A stretch of 64,000 nucleotides of DNA from Desulfobacter sp. (GTDB taxonomy: Bacteria; Desulfobacterota; Desulfobacteria; Desulfobacterales; Desulfobacteraceae), in contig CP054838.1 of assembly GCA_028768545.1 (NCBI GenBank), forward strand, positions 1,295,501-1,359,500. Direction: 5' to 3'. The notes below the pieces were generated by a model. It searched no databases. It saw nothing but the letters and a program-made list of their open reading frames with translations, and was not told the origin of the DNA. The translations under genes and the position numbers were made by a program. Of this stretch, positions 1 to 9,642 are shown one piece after another (position 1 is the stretch's first letter; each line of letters opens with the position of its first letter).

Positions 1-7
1 GGTCTCG

Positions 8-1621
8 TTAATCCTCTATGGGCAGTTCAAGGGTAAAACTTGTCCCCGACTGTTTTGAGTTATTGGAGGTTGCACTGACCACTCTTAAATCTCCGCCTAA
101 TTTTTTGGCCATTTCATAACTGATAAACAGCCCTAACCCGGTTCCCTCGCCCGGCTTTTTAGTTGAATAGAAAGGGGTGAATATGTTTGAAATGGCCTGT
201 TTTGAAATCCCGCTGCCCGAATCGTTTACTTCAATTTTAACCATTTTCAATACCCGGACAAAATGAGTTTTCAATATAAGGCTGCCCCCGTCGGGCATGG
301 CCTCAACAGCATTTGCGACCAGGTTGGTCAGTATGGATTGCACGGTACTGGCATGGGCAACGACATCCGGTATATTTTTTTCCAACTCAAGTTTTACGTC
401 TATTTTTTTTGAATTGCAGTGGGGAATGGTAATTTCCATCAGTTTAGTCAACAAACGATTACAGTCAACGGTCTTAGAATCACTGTGGGTGTGTCTTGAA
501 AAGTACATTAGATTTTTGATAACATTGCTTCCCTGTTTAACCTCATCAATCACGGTTGACAGGTGCTGGCCGATGCTGTTTCGATTGAGATCCTTATCCG
601 CCAGTTCTTCAAGTGCAATTTGAGTATAAAGCAGGGCATTTGCCAGAGGCGTATTTAATTCGTGGGCAAGTCCGGAGGTCAGCAGCCCCAATGAGGCGAG
701 CTTTTCTTTTTGAATGACTTGAAATTCCATCTCTTTTTCGCGCTGATATTTTTCCTTGACCATGTTTGCGATGACCGCTGATATAAAAAAAGCCAAAAGA
801 AAGACAACACATCCGGTGATGGCGGCATAAATCAGGGCTTTTTTTTCAAGGGCTTTAATCCGGTTTAATATCTCAACCATATCCTGGTCAGCAAAGACAA
901 TCCAGTTGAAAGGCGGTATGTTTTGTTGTGACTGCAAAACGGTTTTCCCTCGGTAATCAATGGATTGGCGGGCAGGTAACAGGGTGTTCAATACCGGCGT
1001 CTGGATTGAAATTTTAGTTTGAAGGGCTTTGGCCCCGAATCGGGAGGCGGATAAAAACCAGCCTCCCTTGTTGACCAGATAAACTTCCCCTGTATCCTCT
1101 ATGTTATTTTCTTTTAACAGGACATCGATGAACCTGAAATCAACCATGGTGTACAAATATTTAGGGTCATCTTCATTCTGGTTTGTGAGCTTTTTGGATA
1201 GAATCAATACGGGATTCAGCTGGTCCTTGTCTGCAAGTAAAAAAAGTGTACCTGCCTGAACCCCCTTCCATGACAACCCGGGTTCGGTGGCTTTTTTCAG
1301 GATCTTGGGATCAATGGATTTTCCCTTTGAACTGAAAATCAGTCTTTTGGACTGGCTTAAAATAAAAAAATCAATATAGGGTCTGTGGGGATCGTTTTTC
1401 AACTGATTGATATGATGCTCAAAATTTGAGTCTGAAATGTCTAAAATACTGCAGAGCAGATTCATATCATTGACCCGTTCTATCATGAACTGCCGGATGG
1501 ATTCTGCGTTTCGCTTTGATAAATTCATTAAATATAAGGCGGCTTTTTCCTCGATCATTTGTTTGCCCTGGGAGATTCCTATATACCCGAAAGAGACCAG
1601 GGGAACGAGTGCAACAAGCAT
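8..1621 (-). CDS. Membrane sensor histidine kinase
   Basis: Two-component sensor kinase of the inner membrane that should autophosphorylate on a histidine and pass phosphate to a response regulator. Visible parts: an N-terminal membrane segment, a periplasmic sensor region of about 230 residues (Cache-like by size and position), a second membrane helix near residues 262-287, a HisKA helix with the phospho-acceptor in GLAHELNTP (His320), an N-box near Asn433/Asn437, DSGSG near 467 and GEGTGLGL near 491. The annotated Met falls inside the first hydrophobic segment. The frame stays open about 26 codons upstream, encoding basic residues that would precede the helix, but it has no ATG; a purine-rich GAGAGGATAA lies just before an ATT at 1699, so the true start may be non-canonical. 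The partner regulator is not in the window and may lie beyond the left edge. Confidence 0.9.
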   Translation of the reverse strand: MLVALVPLVSFGYIGISQGKQMIEEKAALYLMNLSKRNAESIRQFMIERVNDMNLLCSILDISDSNFEHHINQLKNDPHRPYIDFFILSQSKRLIFSSKGKSIDPKILKKATEPGLSWKGVQAGTLFLLADKDQLNPVLILSKKLTNQNEDDPKYLYTMVDFRFIDVLLKENNIEDTGEVYLVNKGGWFLSASRFGAKALQTKISIQTPVLNTLLPARQSIDYRGKTVLQSQQNIPPFNWIVFADQDMVEILNRIKALEKKALIYAAITGCVVFLLAFFISAVIANMVKEKYQREKEMEFQVIQKEKLASLGLLTSGLAHELNTPLANALLYTQIALEELADKDLNRNSIGQHLSTVIDEVKQGSNVIKNLMYFSRHTHSDSKTVDCNRLLTKLMEITIPHCNSKKIDVKLELEKNIPDVVAHASTVQSILTNLVANAVEAMPDGGSLILKTHFVRVLKMVKIEVNDSGSGISKQAISNIFTPFYSTKKPGEGTGLGLFISYEMAKKLGGDLRVVSATSNNSKQSGTSFTLELPIED

Positions 1622-2166
1622 GAATACACAGATTAAAAGCGATCGAAATTGCCGAAAGTACAGCTTTGTGAATTTTGTATCTATGATATCACCATAAATA
1701 AATTATCCTCTCTGTTCAAATTACCCTTATCATAGAGACTTAATTTAACCAATGAGATTCCGATTAAAGAAGGGTGATTTATGAAACCGTAAAAAGGAAT
1801 ACCCCCTGGGTTTGCAGATTTGGAGTATAAAGCAGATTAAAATGGATGGAGCGGGAAGATAATGAGGATAGCGGTTCTCAAACTAAATTTCCATTGAGGT
1901 CAAAAGAATCGATAGAACACTGCCTTTTGACATGGTTCAAACGGAAGGTGTTTATGAAAACCGCTATATTTTCATCATAGATTAGGCGTCCCTAAGGCAT
2001 TTTAAGGGGGGCGGTGGACGTTTTAGGGTATCAAATTGCCGTCGTTTCCGGCCTCAATTCCGTAAATGTTTCAATCAAGGGCATCCCCGAATACCACTCT
2101 TTAAAGTCTTTAAGGCCCATATTAAGACAAAAGGCCATGCGCAGGGTATATCTTGAATTCAAGGGG

Positions 2167-2215
2167 TCAAATTTGCCTGCAACCAAGAGATCAAGCCAGA
2201 AGACAATGATTGGAA
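2167..2215. repeat. Degenerate dispersed repeat, copy 1
   Basis: This lies in the roughly 500-base gap (1700-2221) between the kinase promoter side and the 3' end of dctM, where I see no convincing gene. A 13-base block (TCAAATTTGCCTG) followed directly by a 36-base block matches positions 58632-58698, where 18 extra bases separate the two blocks. Identity is 12/13 and 30/36. It is probably a remnant of a mobile or REP-like element; its nature is unknown. Confidence 0.5.
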
Positions 2216-2221
2216 AGAATC

Positions 2222-3538
2222 TTAATACATGAGATTGGGCAAAAACAGGATAATCCAGGGGCAGAGCATGAGGATGACCACGCCTGCCATCACGGCAACC
2301 AGAAAAGGGGTAATACCCTTGAATATTTTTTCCAGGGGGACTTGTTTTTTCAATACCGTTTTGGCCACCCCGTAAACCACATAGACATTGATGCCCACAG
2401 GCGGGGTAATGACTCCCATTTCCGTGACCATGACAATGATAATCCCGAACCAGATCGGATCATACCCCAGGGCCGTGACCACGGGGAAAAATATGGGCAC
2501 GGTCAGGGTGACAAAGGCCAGGGCATCCATGAAGCAGCCCCCGAGAAAATAGATGAGAATAATCACGCCCATGACCAGGATGGGGGGCATGTCAAGCCCT
2601 CCGACCCAGGAGGCGATTTCAAAGGGGATTCGTGTGACCGCTAGAAATTTTCCAAAAATAACAGCCCCGGTAATGAGCATGAGGACCATGCACGAGGTCC
2701 TCAGGGTTTCCATCAGCGAGTTGACAAAGCCCTGCCATGAGATCTGTCGTCTTGCCACGGCAATGACGAGCACCCCGAAAGCCCCGACTGCAGCAGCTTC
2801 TGTGGGGGTGAACAGCCCGTAGAAGATCCCGCCCACCACGAGTCCGAATATGGCCAGGGTTTCGCCAAGCCCTAACAGGGCCTTGAATCGTTGTGCCCAG
2901 GAGAATTTTTCTCCTGCAGGCCCCTGTTCAGGAGACATTTGGCACCGGATATAGATGGATACGATAAAGAGAAGGGTGACCAGCAGGGCCGGGAAAATGC
3001 CGGCCACAAAGAGCTGGCCAATGGACTGCTCGGTGAGGATGCCGTAGATGATCAAGACCACGGAAGGGGGCATGATCATGCCGATGCCGCCGCCTGAAGC
3101 CACTGCCCCTGTGGAAAGTTCATCATCATAGTTGAACCGCTTCATTTCCGGCAGGCCCACCGTGGCCATGGTGGCGGCGGTGGCAGGACTTGATCCGCAG
3201 ACCGCTCCAAAGGCGGTGCAGGCAGATACCGTTGCCATGGCAAGTCCTCCCCGGATGTGGCCTAAAAATTTATACCCGGCATCGTAGAGGCGTTTGGAAA
3301 TCCCTGAATTAAACCCCAGCTGCCCCATGAGAATGAACAAGGGGATGGTGGTCAAATCATAGGATGAAAAGGTTTCATAAACATTTCTGGACAATAGGAC
3401 CAGGGCGGCAGAGGGGGAAATCATCAGGGAAAAACCCGCCACCCCTACCAATGCCATGACAAAGGCCACAGGCATTCTTGTCATGAACATGAAAAGCATG
3501 ATCATAATGCCGCAAATTCCGGCGAGGACAGGGCTCAT
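2222..3538 (-). CDS. dctM: TRAP transporter large permease DctM
   Basis: Large membrane subunit of a tripartite ATP-independent periplasmic transporter, which imports an organic acid driven by a sodium or proton gradient. The 438-residue product is very hydrophobic with about a dozen membrane segments and has DctM-family signatures: an N-terminal FMTRMPVAFVMALVG, the GSSPATAATMATVGLPEM motif near residue 115, GGGIGMIMPPS near 150, and FTPTEAAAVGAFG in the second half. Length is normal for the family (about 430). Its start codon shares one base with the dctQ stop (TGATG), so the two are translationally coupled. Substrate cannot be read from sequence; C4-dicarboxylates or other carboxylates are typical. 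Confidence 0.95.
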   Translation of the reverse strand: MSPVLAGICGIMIMLFMFMTRMPVAFVMALVGVAGFSLMISPSAALVLLSRNVYETFSSYDLTTIPLFILMGQLGFNSGISKRLYDAGYKFLGHIRGGLAMATVSACTAFGAVCGSSPATAATMATVGLPEMKRFNYDDELSTGAVASGGGIGMIMPPSVVLIIYGILTEQSIGQLFVAGIFPALLVTLLFIVSIYIRCQMSPEQGPAGEKFSWAQRFKALLGLGETLAIFGLVVGGIFYGLFTPTEAAAVGAFGVLVIAVARRQISWQGFVNSLMETLRTSCMVLMLITGAVIFGKFLAVTRIPFEIASWVGGLDMPPILVMGVIILIYFLGGCFMDALAFVTLTVPIFFPVVTALGYDPIWFGIIIVMVTEMGVITPPVGINVYVVYGVAKTVLKKQVPLEKIFKGITPFLVAVMAGVVILMLCPWIILFLPNLMY

Positions 3539-4023
3539 CAGGATTCCTTTTTTTGCTTCATGGTGTCAATGATCCGCTGTCCTATGATCACAGCAAAAAC
3601 CGCAAGTCCTGCGGCCAGAATAGAGACAATATAGTGGATGGGAAATTCCAGGTTCATGGAGACTTCTCCTGTGTCCCGTATATCCCCGGCATACAAGAAC
3701 ATCTGCCAGGCAATAACGCTGAACAGGATAAAGCTTAAGGTCCGGGTGATGATTTCAAGACCTTGCCGGATGTTTTTGGGCAAAAGCCTTGTGACAATTT
3801 CCACGCCCACATGGCCGTCCATTTTATAGGTATAGGGCAGGGCCGCTGCCATGACAATTACGGCTAAAAAGCCGACCAGTTCCACTGAGCCGAAAATGGG
3901 ATGTTTGAAAAAACGGCCCACCACATCTGCCACGGTGAGCAGCATCATGGCGGTGAGGGCGGCAGCGCCCAGGTATTGAAGCCAGAGAGAGAGGCGGTCG
4001 AGTATGGATATTTTCGTTTTCAT
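3538..4023 (-). CDS. dctQ: TRAP transporter small permease DctQ
   Basis: Small four-helix membrane subunit that joins the binding protein to DctM. The 161-residue product has four hydrophobic segments (near residues 15-37, 46-66, 87-107 and 130-152) and family-typical DVVGRFFKHPIFGSVEL after the first helix. It lies between dctP and dctM on the same strand, 88 bases after dctP, and overlaps dctM by one base. Confidence 0.92.
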   Translation of the reverse strand: MKTKISILDRLSLWLQYLGAAALTAMMLLTVADVVGRFFKHPIFGSVELVGFLAVIVMAAALPYTYKMDGHVGVEIVTRLLPKNIRQGLEIITRTLSFILFSVIAWQMFLYAGDIRDTGEVSMNLEFPIHYIVSILAAGLAVFAVIIGQRIIDTMKQKKES

Positions 4024-4111
4024 TGATGGTCTATTTATAAAGTCAATGGGTCCGCCAGGCTGAAATCTACGCCTGCCGGACCCGTTTGTTTAAGTTAACT
4101 GAAATATGAAC

Positions 4112-5107
4112 TTACATGTTCGTTTTGATAAAGTCCACAATGACTTTTCCGTCCAGCCCTTTTTTGGCAGCGGTTTTAATATACTTGTCAATGACAGGGG
4201 CAGCCGCGGTACGCCATTTTTGGGATTCAGTCTCGGACTGGGCAATGACCTTGCCCCCTTTTTCCTTGAAAAAAGCCAGTCCTTTTTGATCTGATTCATC
4301 CCAGGCCCGCCCGTGTTTGCCTGCCCATTCAGCGTTGATTTCCAGGATGATTTTCTGCTGTTCCGGGGTCAGTTTAGCCCATTTGTCCTTGTTCATGAAC
4401 ACGGCAAAGGTTGTGGTATAGGCGGTGGAATAGTTTTGGACCATGTAGTGGACCACCTCTCCGAGTTTCCATCCCTTGTTGGATTCCATGGGATGGGAAG
4501 ATCCGTCCACCACCCCTTTTTGAAGCATCTGGTAGCATTCCCTCATGCTTTTCCCCACAGGAGACGCCCCGAGAGCTGCCTGTACCAGTCCGCTGGTGCC
4601 GGTTCCCCGAAGTTTCAGCCCTTTGAGATCCTCAAGAGTGTTTACCCCTTTGTCCCGGGTGTGGATAAGTCCCGGCCCATGGGCATGGAGAAACATGATC
4701 TGGGTATCTTTGAACTCTTTGGGAGAAAATTCCTTGAGCACGGCATTGGCCAGGGCTGTCGCCTGGACGCCCGAAGTATAGCCCATGGGCAGATCAATGG
4801 CCGAGGCCACGGGAAACCGTCCCCTGGAGTAGGCCAGGACGGTCATGCCGATATCTGCAATACCGTTGACCACCCCATCATAGGTCTGGGGGGCTTTGGT
4901 CAAGGTGCCGGCAGGAAAGTAATCAATGTTAACTTCTTCATTTGTTCGTTTTTTAACCTCTTTGCACCAGGATTCTGCCAGCTGACTCTGGATATGGGTG
5001 GGGGGGAAAAAGTTAGCATAGCTCAGCTGGGTTTGGGCCCAGATGTTCGGCGTAAAAAGCAGGCCTATGGCTGTAATCAACAAAAGAGAGCGCATTGTTC
5101 TTTTCAT
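4112..5107 (-). CDS. dctP: TRAP transporter solute-binding protein DctP
   Basis: Periplasmic substrate-binding subunit of the TRAP system, 331 residues. It has a cleavable signal peptide (basic start, hydrophobic core, probable cut after NIWA), then the DctP-family fold: LSYANFFPPTHI near residue 28, YFPAGTLTKAPQTYDGVVNG near 62, and LKGLKLRGTGTSGLV near 163, which includes the conserved arginine that binds ligand carboxylate in this family. The start is supported by a CCGGAGGATACCC ribosome-binding site. It is first in the dctPQM operon, so the 373 bases upstream should hold the operon promoter. The substrate is unknown. Confidence 0.94.
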   Translation of the reverse strand: MKRTMRSLLLITAIGLLFTPNIWAQTQLSYANFFPPTHIQSQLAESWCKEVKKRTNEEVNIDYFPAGTLTKAPQTYDGVVNGIADIGMTVLAYSRGRFPVASAIDLPMGYTSGVQATALANAVLKEFSPKEFKDTQIMFLHAHGPGLIHTRDKGVNTLEDLKGLKLRGTGTSGLVQAALGASPVGKSMRECYQMLQKGVVDGSSHPMESNKGWKLGEVVHYMVQNYSTAYTTTFAVFMNKDKWAKLTPEQQKIILEINAEWAGKHGRAWDESDQKGLAFFKEKGGKVIAQSETESQKWRTAAAPVIDKYIKTAAKKGLDGKVIVDFIKTNM

Positions 5108-5245
5108 GGGTATCCTCCGGAAGATAATCTAATAATAGTTACAATATAACTATAAATAAGATAGGGTTTCTACCCTATGGTATCCAAGCCTGATTCCCTG
5201 TCAAGGGAAAAAAAAGGGGGACAGGAAAAAATAGGGAAAAAATTG

Positions 5246-5259
5246 GTTGATCGATCAAC
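5246..5259. promoter_or_regulatory. 14-bp palindrome upstream of dctP, possible operator
   Basis: GTTGATCGATCAAC is a perfect 14-base palindrome about 140 bases upstream of the dctP start, in the gap between dctP and the 3' end of the HDOD-SpoIIE gene. Its size and symmetry fit a dimeric repressor site, for example of the GntR type. No regulator gene is adjacent, so the role is inferred. Confidence 0.35.
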
Positions 5260-5480
5260 TATGCCCGGTTTAAAAGGCTCTTGAAAGATATAAACGTCCA
5301 TATTTTTAATTACAAAAAGCTGATTTATAGCTTTATTTTAGCTTTTTGACCGGAGAGGGACGCCCTGGTTTGGGGCAAGTAAAAAAAAAGATCTTAAATT
5401 TTCGGAAAGGCCTGGATAATTTGATAGGATCAACCATATTTTAAATTCATGGTCGGTTCGGTTTTTTGAACCAACCGTGG

Positions 5481-7184
5481 TTAGAGGGGGACAGATTCTC
5501 CGGACAATATCATCAGGGTGAGGTCGTCGGCCTGGGCGGCCAGCCTCTGGATGCATTGATCCTTGATCCATTGAACCTGCTCATGAACGGACATCTGCCT
5601 GGACTGGACCAGCCAGTTTAAAAATCCCTTAAATCCCAGAAGCCCTTGGTCTGGGGGATCATTTTTCAGCCGTCCGTCTGTGAATCCGTCCGTGTATAGG
5701 AACAGCCGGCTGTGGCCCATGGGGATGGTGTTTATTCGGGGAGATGAAACATTGGGCATCACCCCCAGTGGCGGGCCGCAGGGCTTGACCTGAATGATTT
5801 TTTCAGGGCCCATGATCAAGGGCGGCAAGTGGCCCATATTGATGAGGTGAACCTCATGGGTGACAGGATCAAACCAGCCGCCTGCAAAGGTGACAAACAT
5901 CCCCTGGACAGCGGTTTCATAAAGTTCTGCATTCATCATTTCCACCACCCGGCTGATATCATCCCCTACCTTGCACAGACAGCTGAAAAGGGAGATGGCC
6001 TTTGCCATGAGCAGGGCTGCGGCCGTGCCTTTTCCCGAGACATCTCCGATGCAGAAGCCAATGGCGCCTGAAGGGAGAAAAAAACAATCATAAAAATCAC
6101 CGGAAAGGTGATAGGCCGGGATATTAAAGGCATTGATATTGGAAAATTTTTTAAGATCCGGCTGAAGGCTTTTCTGAATTTCCCTGGCCTTCCCAAGCTC
6201 GGCTTCCAGGCGGCCGGCATATTCATCCCTTTGACTTAAAGAGTTCTGGAGTTTCCAGGTCAGCTCCCGGTAGGTGAGATTGTCCTCTACCAGTTTCTGG
6301 TTTGCCTGGTTCATGATCTGGTTGAAATCATCATGGCTTGTGGGTTTGATCTTTAAAGGGCCGGTGGCCTGACGGACCTGTTCGGGCAGAGAGGAGAGCA
6401 GGGTTTGGATCTGTTCGTCCGAGAGTTTAAAAAAGAGTTTGGACCTTTTTTCAAGCAGCTTCAGGGCTCCTGCTTTGTCATGACAGGTATAGACTGCATT
6501 GCACAGATCTGCCAGATGGATCAGGGCCGGCAGCATATTTTCCCGACTTGGTTTTTCAAACCGGTGGTGGGCTGAAATGGCCCGGGCATAGGATTTGGGC
6601 AGCCCCCATTTTCTGGCCAGAAGCCCGCCCATATGATCGTGGGTAACTTTAAACAAGGCCTCTTCCATGGCCCTGCGGTCTTCGGGCAGATTGGGCCTTA
6701 AAAGGGGCCATCGGTCGGCCTTTTCAGGGTCCATGTAAAAGAGGACCAAGAGTCCGATATCCTGGAGCATGCCCGCGGAAAAGGCCTCTTCCACAGGTCC
6801 GTTTACCATTTTTGCAAGTTCCCGGGCTGCCACCCCCCGGCGGACTGAATCTCCCCAAAAGGCATCCATGTCCAATTGGGGGATGGAAAATCTTGAAAGG
6901 CTTTCCTTGACCGCAAAGCAGAGCACTAGGCTTTGGATCTGTTCCATGCCCAGGACCACCAGGGCTTCGGAAATGGTATGAATCTGCCTGGAAAATCCGA
7001 AAAAAGCGGAATTGACAATGCCCAGGAGCTGAACCGTTAAAGAGGGGTTGGTTGATACCAGCCGGGTTAAGGTGTCAATCCGGGCATCCTCTCTTAGGGT
7101 ATACTCGATTAGTCCCATGATATGATGGTCGGGCATGGGCAGGTTTTCTGGCCGGATGCGGCGGTAAAAAGACGGGTCTGTCAT
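5481..7184 (-). CDS. HDOD domain and SpoIIE-type phosphatase fusion
   Basis: A 567-residue soluble signalling protein with no membrane segment. Residues 10-230 are an HDOD domain (LLGIVNSAFFGF near 54, ALVVLGMEQIQSLVL, and an ISAHHRFEKPS segment). A short helical linker follows, with a coiled-coil-like stretch near 285-345. Residues 350-567 are a PP2C-type SpoIIE/RsbU serine phosphatase: LSGDFYD near 360, GDVSGKGTAAALLMA near 378, GHLPPL, and LYTDGFTD near 492. SpoIIE domains usually dephosphorylate anti-sigma-factor antagonists. HDOD domains are non-catalytic signalling modules. It reads with the downstream TRAP operon but is separated from it by over 370 bases. The target is unknown. Confidence 0.9.
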   Translation of the reverse strand: MTDPSFYRRIRPENLPMPDHHIMGLIEYTLREDARIDTLTRLVSTNPSLTVQLLGIVNSAFFGFSRQIHTISEALVVLGMEQIQSLVLCFAVKESLSRFSIPQLDMDAFWGDSVRRGVAARELAKMVNGPVEEAFSAGMLQDIGLLVLFYMDPEKADRWPLLRPNLPEDRRAMEEALFKVTHDHMGGLLARKWGLPKSYARAISAHHRFEKPSRENMLPALIHLADLCNAVYTCHDKAGALKLLEKRSKLFFKLSDEQIQTLLSSLPEQVRQATGPLKIKPTSHDDFNQIMNQANQKLVEDNLTYRELTWKLQNSLSQRDEYAGRLEAELGKAREIQKSLQPDLKKFSNINAFNIPAYHLSGDFYDCFFLPSGAIGFCIGDVSGKGTAAALLMAKAISLFSCLCKVGDDISRVVEMMNAELYETAVQGMFVTFAGGWFDPVTHEVHLINMGHLPPLIMGPEKIIQVKPCGPPLGVMPNVSSPRINTIPMGHSRLFLYTDGFTDGRLKNDPPDQGLLGFKGFLNWLVQSRQMSVHEQVQWIKDQCIQRLAAQADDLTLMILSGESVPL

Positions 7185-7220
7185 CTTTTGATGCCTTTGT
7201 TTGATGGTGTGATCATACGG

Positions 7221-9404
7221 CTATTTTTCAGCGGCTTGTTCAGGGTTTAAAATCAGTTCATAAGAGGGCGTTTGGCTGAACTGCTCCTTTGCATAGAGAA
7301 TTTTTCTGTACGTCCCCGTGATGAACATTTGGGCCTGGTCATCATAAAAAGGGCTCATGAAGTTGCCTGAATTGCCTGTGGGTATAATGGACCAGGAATT
7401 GTCAGGATCGTTGCAGTCTATGAGCCTCCGGGTGGAGGGCAGGGAGGCCACCTTGTAATCGTGGCTGCCGGTTTTTGACTTGAGCTTGTTTACCGAGGTG
7501 AATTCAGAAGGGCTGGCAAAGGGACCCACATTGAACAATCTGTTCAAGGGTTTTTTCCGGCCCATGGCATGGACAAATTTGATGGTGTGAACCGATCCCC
7601 AGGTCCATTGGCTCTGGTCTGTTCCGTACCTGTCGCAAAGTTCTTTTACCCCGGCTTTAAAGCCCGCAACAATCAAAGCATCCCTGGATTGAACCTGGAT
7701 TTTTTTAAGGCCTTCCATATCCCATTTTTCCTCTTTGGAGAGAAGCTCATGGATCCGGGCGGCCCGGTCAGAGGGCCTGAAATATCTTGTGAGCACCCCA
7801 ATGGGATCGATGGGGATCATTGTGGGCAAATTGTTGGCCGTGATAATCATTGAATTCTCAGGGTTTTCCATCTGGGGATTTTTTTCAAAGGGAAGATAGC
7901 CTGACCATTCTTCTGCGCCAGACCCCCCGTTGTGGATTTTTTTTCCGCTCACCTGCCCCGCCCGGATGGGCACCCGGCCTGCCGCCCACCACCCGATATT
8001 GCCGCTATGATCTATATAGGAGATATTAAGACCCGGGGCGGCCAGTTTTGAGAGTGCAGTTCTAAACTGGTCCATGTTTTCAGCCTTGCCCATGCCATAG
8101 ACCACATCCAGTATGGGGTTGTCCAGCTTATGGTATACCCAGGAGACAGAGACAGGACGGCCTGTGTATCCTGTTAAAAAATCTGAAATCACCGGGCCGT
8201 GGGGGGTGATCCGGATGGTCAGGATCACATTGTTTTCCCCTTTGACCTTGATCTCTTCTTTAAGGGTTTTGATTTTTACCCACTGGCCCTTGAACTTGAC
8301 CTCATCTTTTTTCTCCGGATGAAAGGTCTCTGCGTAAAGGTCAAGATCGTCGTTTTCAAACATGGTGATGGCCCAGGCCTTGGTGGTGTTGTGGGCCAGC
8401 ATGGGAAAGGGCATGAGAGGTAAATGATACCCGTAGTTTTCATATCCCGGGTATGAGAGATGGGCCTCATACCAGACCCCTGGATTGGCAATGCCGATAT
8501 GGGGATCATTGGCCAGAATCGCATGGCCGCTTTTGGTTTTTCCAGGTCCCAATACCCAGGAGTTGCTTCCGGTAAAGGGCGGGAAAATTTTTGCGGTCTG
8601 GTCCAGCAGCCGCTGGTATGCCCGTGTAAATCCGGTAAATTCATGGGCCTTCTTGCCATGGACTGATCCAAGGATATTTGGGGATTTTTTTGTTGATGCA
8701 ACGGCCAGGGCCTCTTTGCCGATCCCCTGGGGGTTCATCACCGTGGTGTGGTTGTTCAGGGTATAGGCAGGAAAGATCAGGTCAAGATCCGCCCGGGTTA
8801 AAAAGGGTTCGAGAATGGTGTACAGAGAATCTCGCTTGATGCCGTCGGCAAAGGAATAGGCCACATATCCCATGACGGCAATGCAATCTTTCCGTGTAAA
8901 GGGGGCAGGGGTAAATCCCAGCAGGGTATACTCCACGGGCAGGGGCTGGGTGGCGATACAATGATTCACCCCGTCCAGAAAGGCATCCAGAAAGGCCAGG
9001 GCCTCGGCATTGATCAGGTCTTCTTTTTCCAGATAGTCCTGGGCCCTGTGTTTGAGCATCAGGGTGCGAAACTTTTTATCTACATCCACAAGTTTGGGGC
9101 CCAGGATTTCAGCCAGTTCCCCCTTGGCCAGCCGGCGTTGGAGTTCCATTTGAAAGAGCCGGTCCTGGGCCAGGGTCAGGCCCAGGGCAAAATAGGCATC
9201 TTTGCCGTTTTGGGCCGTGATATGGGGCACCCCCCATTGGTCCCGGACAATGGCGGTCTGCTGAGTGATTTTTGTGATGTTCAGACTGCCCTGGATTTTG
9301 GGCTGAAGATGGTCAAGATAGATCCAGGCCCCGCCTGTAGCAAGAATACCAAGTCCAAAAACAAAGAGGATAAAAAAGAAAAGAACTTTTGCGAGCTGCT
9401 TCAT
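7221..9404 (-). CDS. Penicillin acylase family amidohydrolase
   Basis: An Ntn-hydrolase precursor of 727 residues that should self-cleave into two chains and hydrolyse amide bonds, such as N-acyl-homoserine lactones, N-acyl amino acids or beta-lactam side chains. An N-terminal hydrophobic segment (residues 8-30) acts as signal or anchor. The alpha chain runs to about residue 279. The beta chain begins at the nucleophile Ser280 in FTGSNSWVLGPGKTKSG, followed by the signature LANDPH. The family's usual length is 700-800. Start supported by AAGGAGATTCC before ATG. It reads into the HDOD-SpoIIE gene 36 bases downstream. The natural substrate cannot be told from sequence. Confidence 0.92.
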   Translation of the reverse strand: MKQLAKVLFFFILFVFGLGILATGGAWIYLDHLQPKIQGSLNITKITQQTAIVRDQWGVPHITAQNGKDAYFALGLTLAQDRLFQMELQRRLAKGELAEILGPKLVDVDKKFRTLMLKHRAQDYLEKEDLINAEALAFLDAFLDGVNHCIATQPLPVEYTLLGFTPAPFTRKDCIAVMGYVAYSFADGIKRDSLYTILEPFLTRADLDLIFPAYTLNNHTTVMNPQGIGKEALAVASTKKSPNILGSVHGKKAHEFTGFTRAYQRLLDQTAKIFPPFTGSNSWVLGPGKTKSGHAILANDPHIGIANPGVWYEAHLSYPGYENYGYHLPLMPFPMLAHNTTKAWAITMFENDDLDLYAETFHPEKKDEVKFKGQWVKIKTLKEEIKVKGENNVILTIRITPHGPVISDFLTGYTGRPVSVSWVYHKLDNPILDVVYGMGKAENMDQFRTALSKLAAPGLNISYIDHSGNIGWWAAGRVPIRAGQVSGKKIHNGGSGAEEWSGYLPFEKNPQMENPENSMIITANNLPTMIPIDPIGVLTRYFRPSDRAARIHELLSKEEKWDMEGLKKIQVQSRDALIVAGFKAGVKELCDRYGTDQSQWTWGSVHTIKFVHAMGRKKPLNRLFNVGPFASPSEFTSVNKLKSKTGSHDYKVASLPSTRRLIDCNDPDNSWSIIPTGNSGNFMSPFYDDQAQMFITGTYRKILYAKEQFSQTPSYELILNPEQAAEK

Positions 9405-9518
9405 GGAATCTCCTTATTAAGGGGAAAATCAACAGGTTATTTGCAATGGGGTTGTTGTACACTAAAAAAAATCTTTCACAACTCTCAAACCCGTCGGCAT
9501 CTGCCGGGGAGGATCGCC

Positions 9519-9611
9519 ATGGTTCCAACCCCTAAAACGGCCGGGTGGGAAAAATTTTGTTTCTGCCAGGACCGGGTTTGGGCGGAATTGGCAAAAGGGG
9601 TTGAAATTTAA
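9519..9611 (+). CDS. Possible 30-residue small protein
   Basis: A short frame in the 324-base divergent gap before the DUF2235 gene. It begins with ATG behind an excellent ribosome-binding site (GGGGAGGATCGCC) and ends at TAA. The peptide contains an FCFC motif and no membrane segment. I recognise no homologue. The well-placed ribosome-binding site is the only evidence for translation, so it may also be a leader or a chance frame. Confidence 0.3.
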   Translation: MVPTPKTAGWEKFCFCQDRVWAELAKGVEI

Positions 9612-9642
9612 GGGTTTTTCCCATTGCTCCTCAAGGAGACCC

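Noticed and set aside
1867..1970. Inverted repeat ATAGCGGTT ... AACCGCTAT in the histidine-kinase/dctM gap
   Set aside because: Only nine bases with about 90 bases between the arms; such a pair is expected by chance over this length.
4313..5149. Long plus-strand frame opposite dctP
   Set aside because: It has no ribosome-binding site or recognisable domain and is antisense to a clear TRAP binding-protein gene; it is a shadow.
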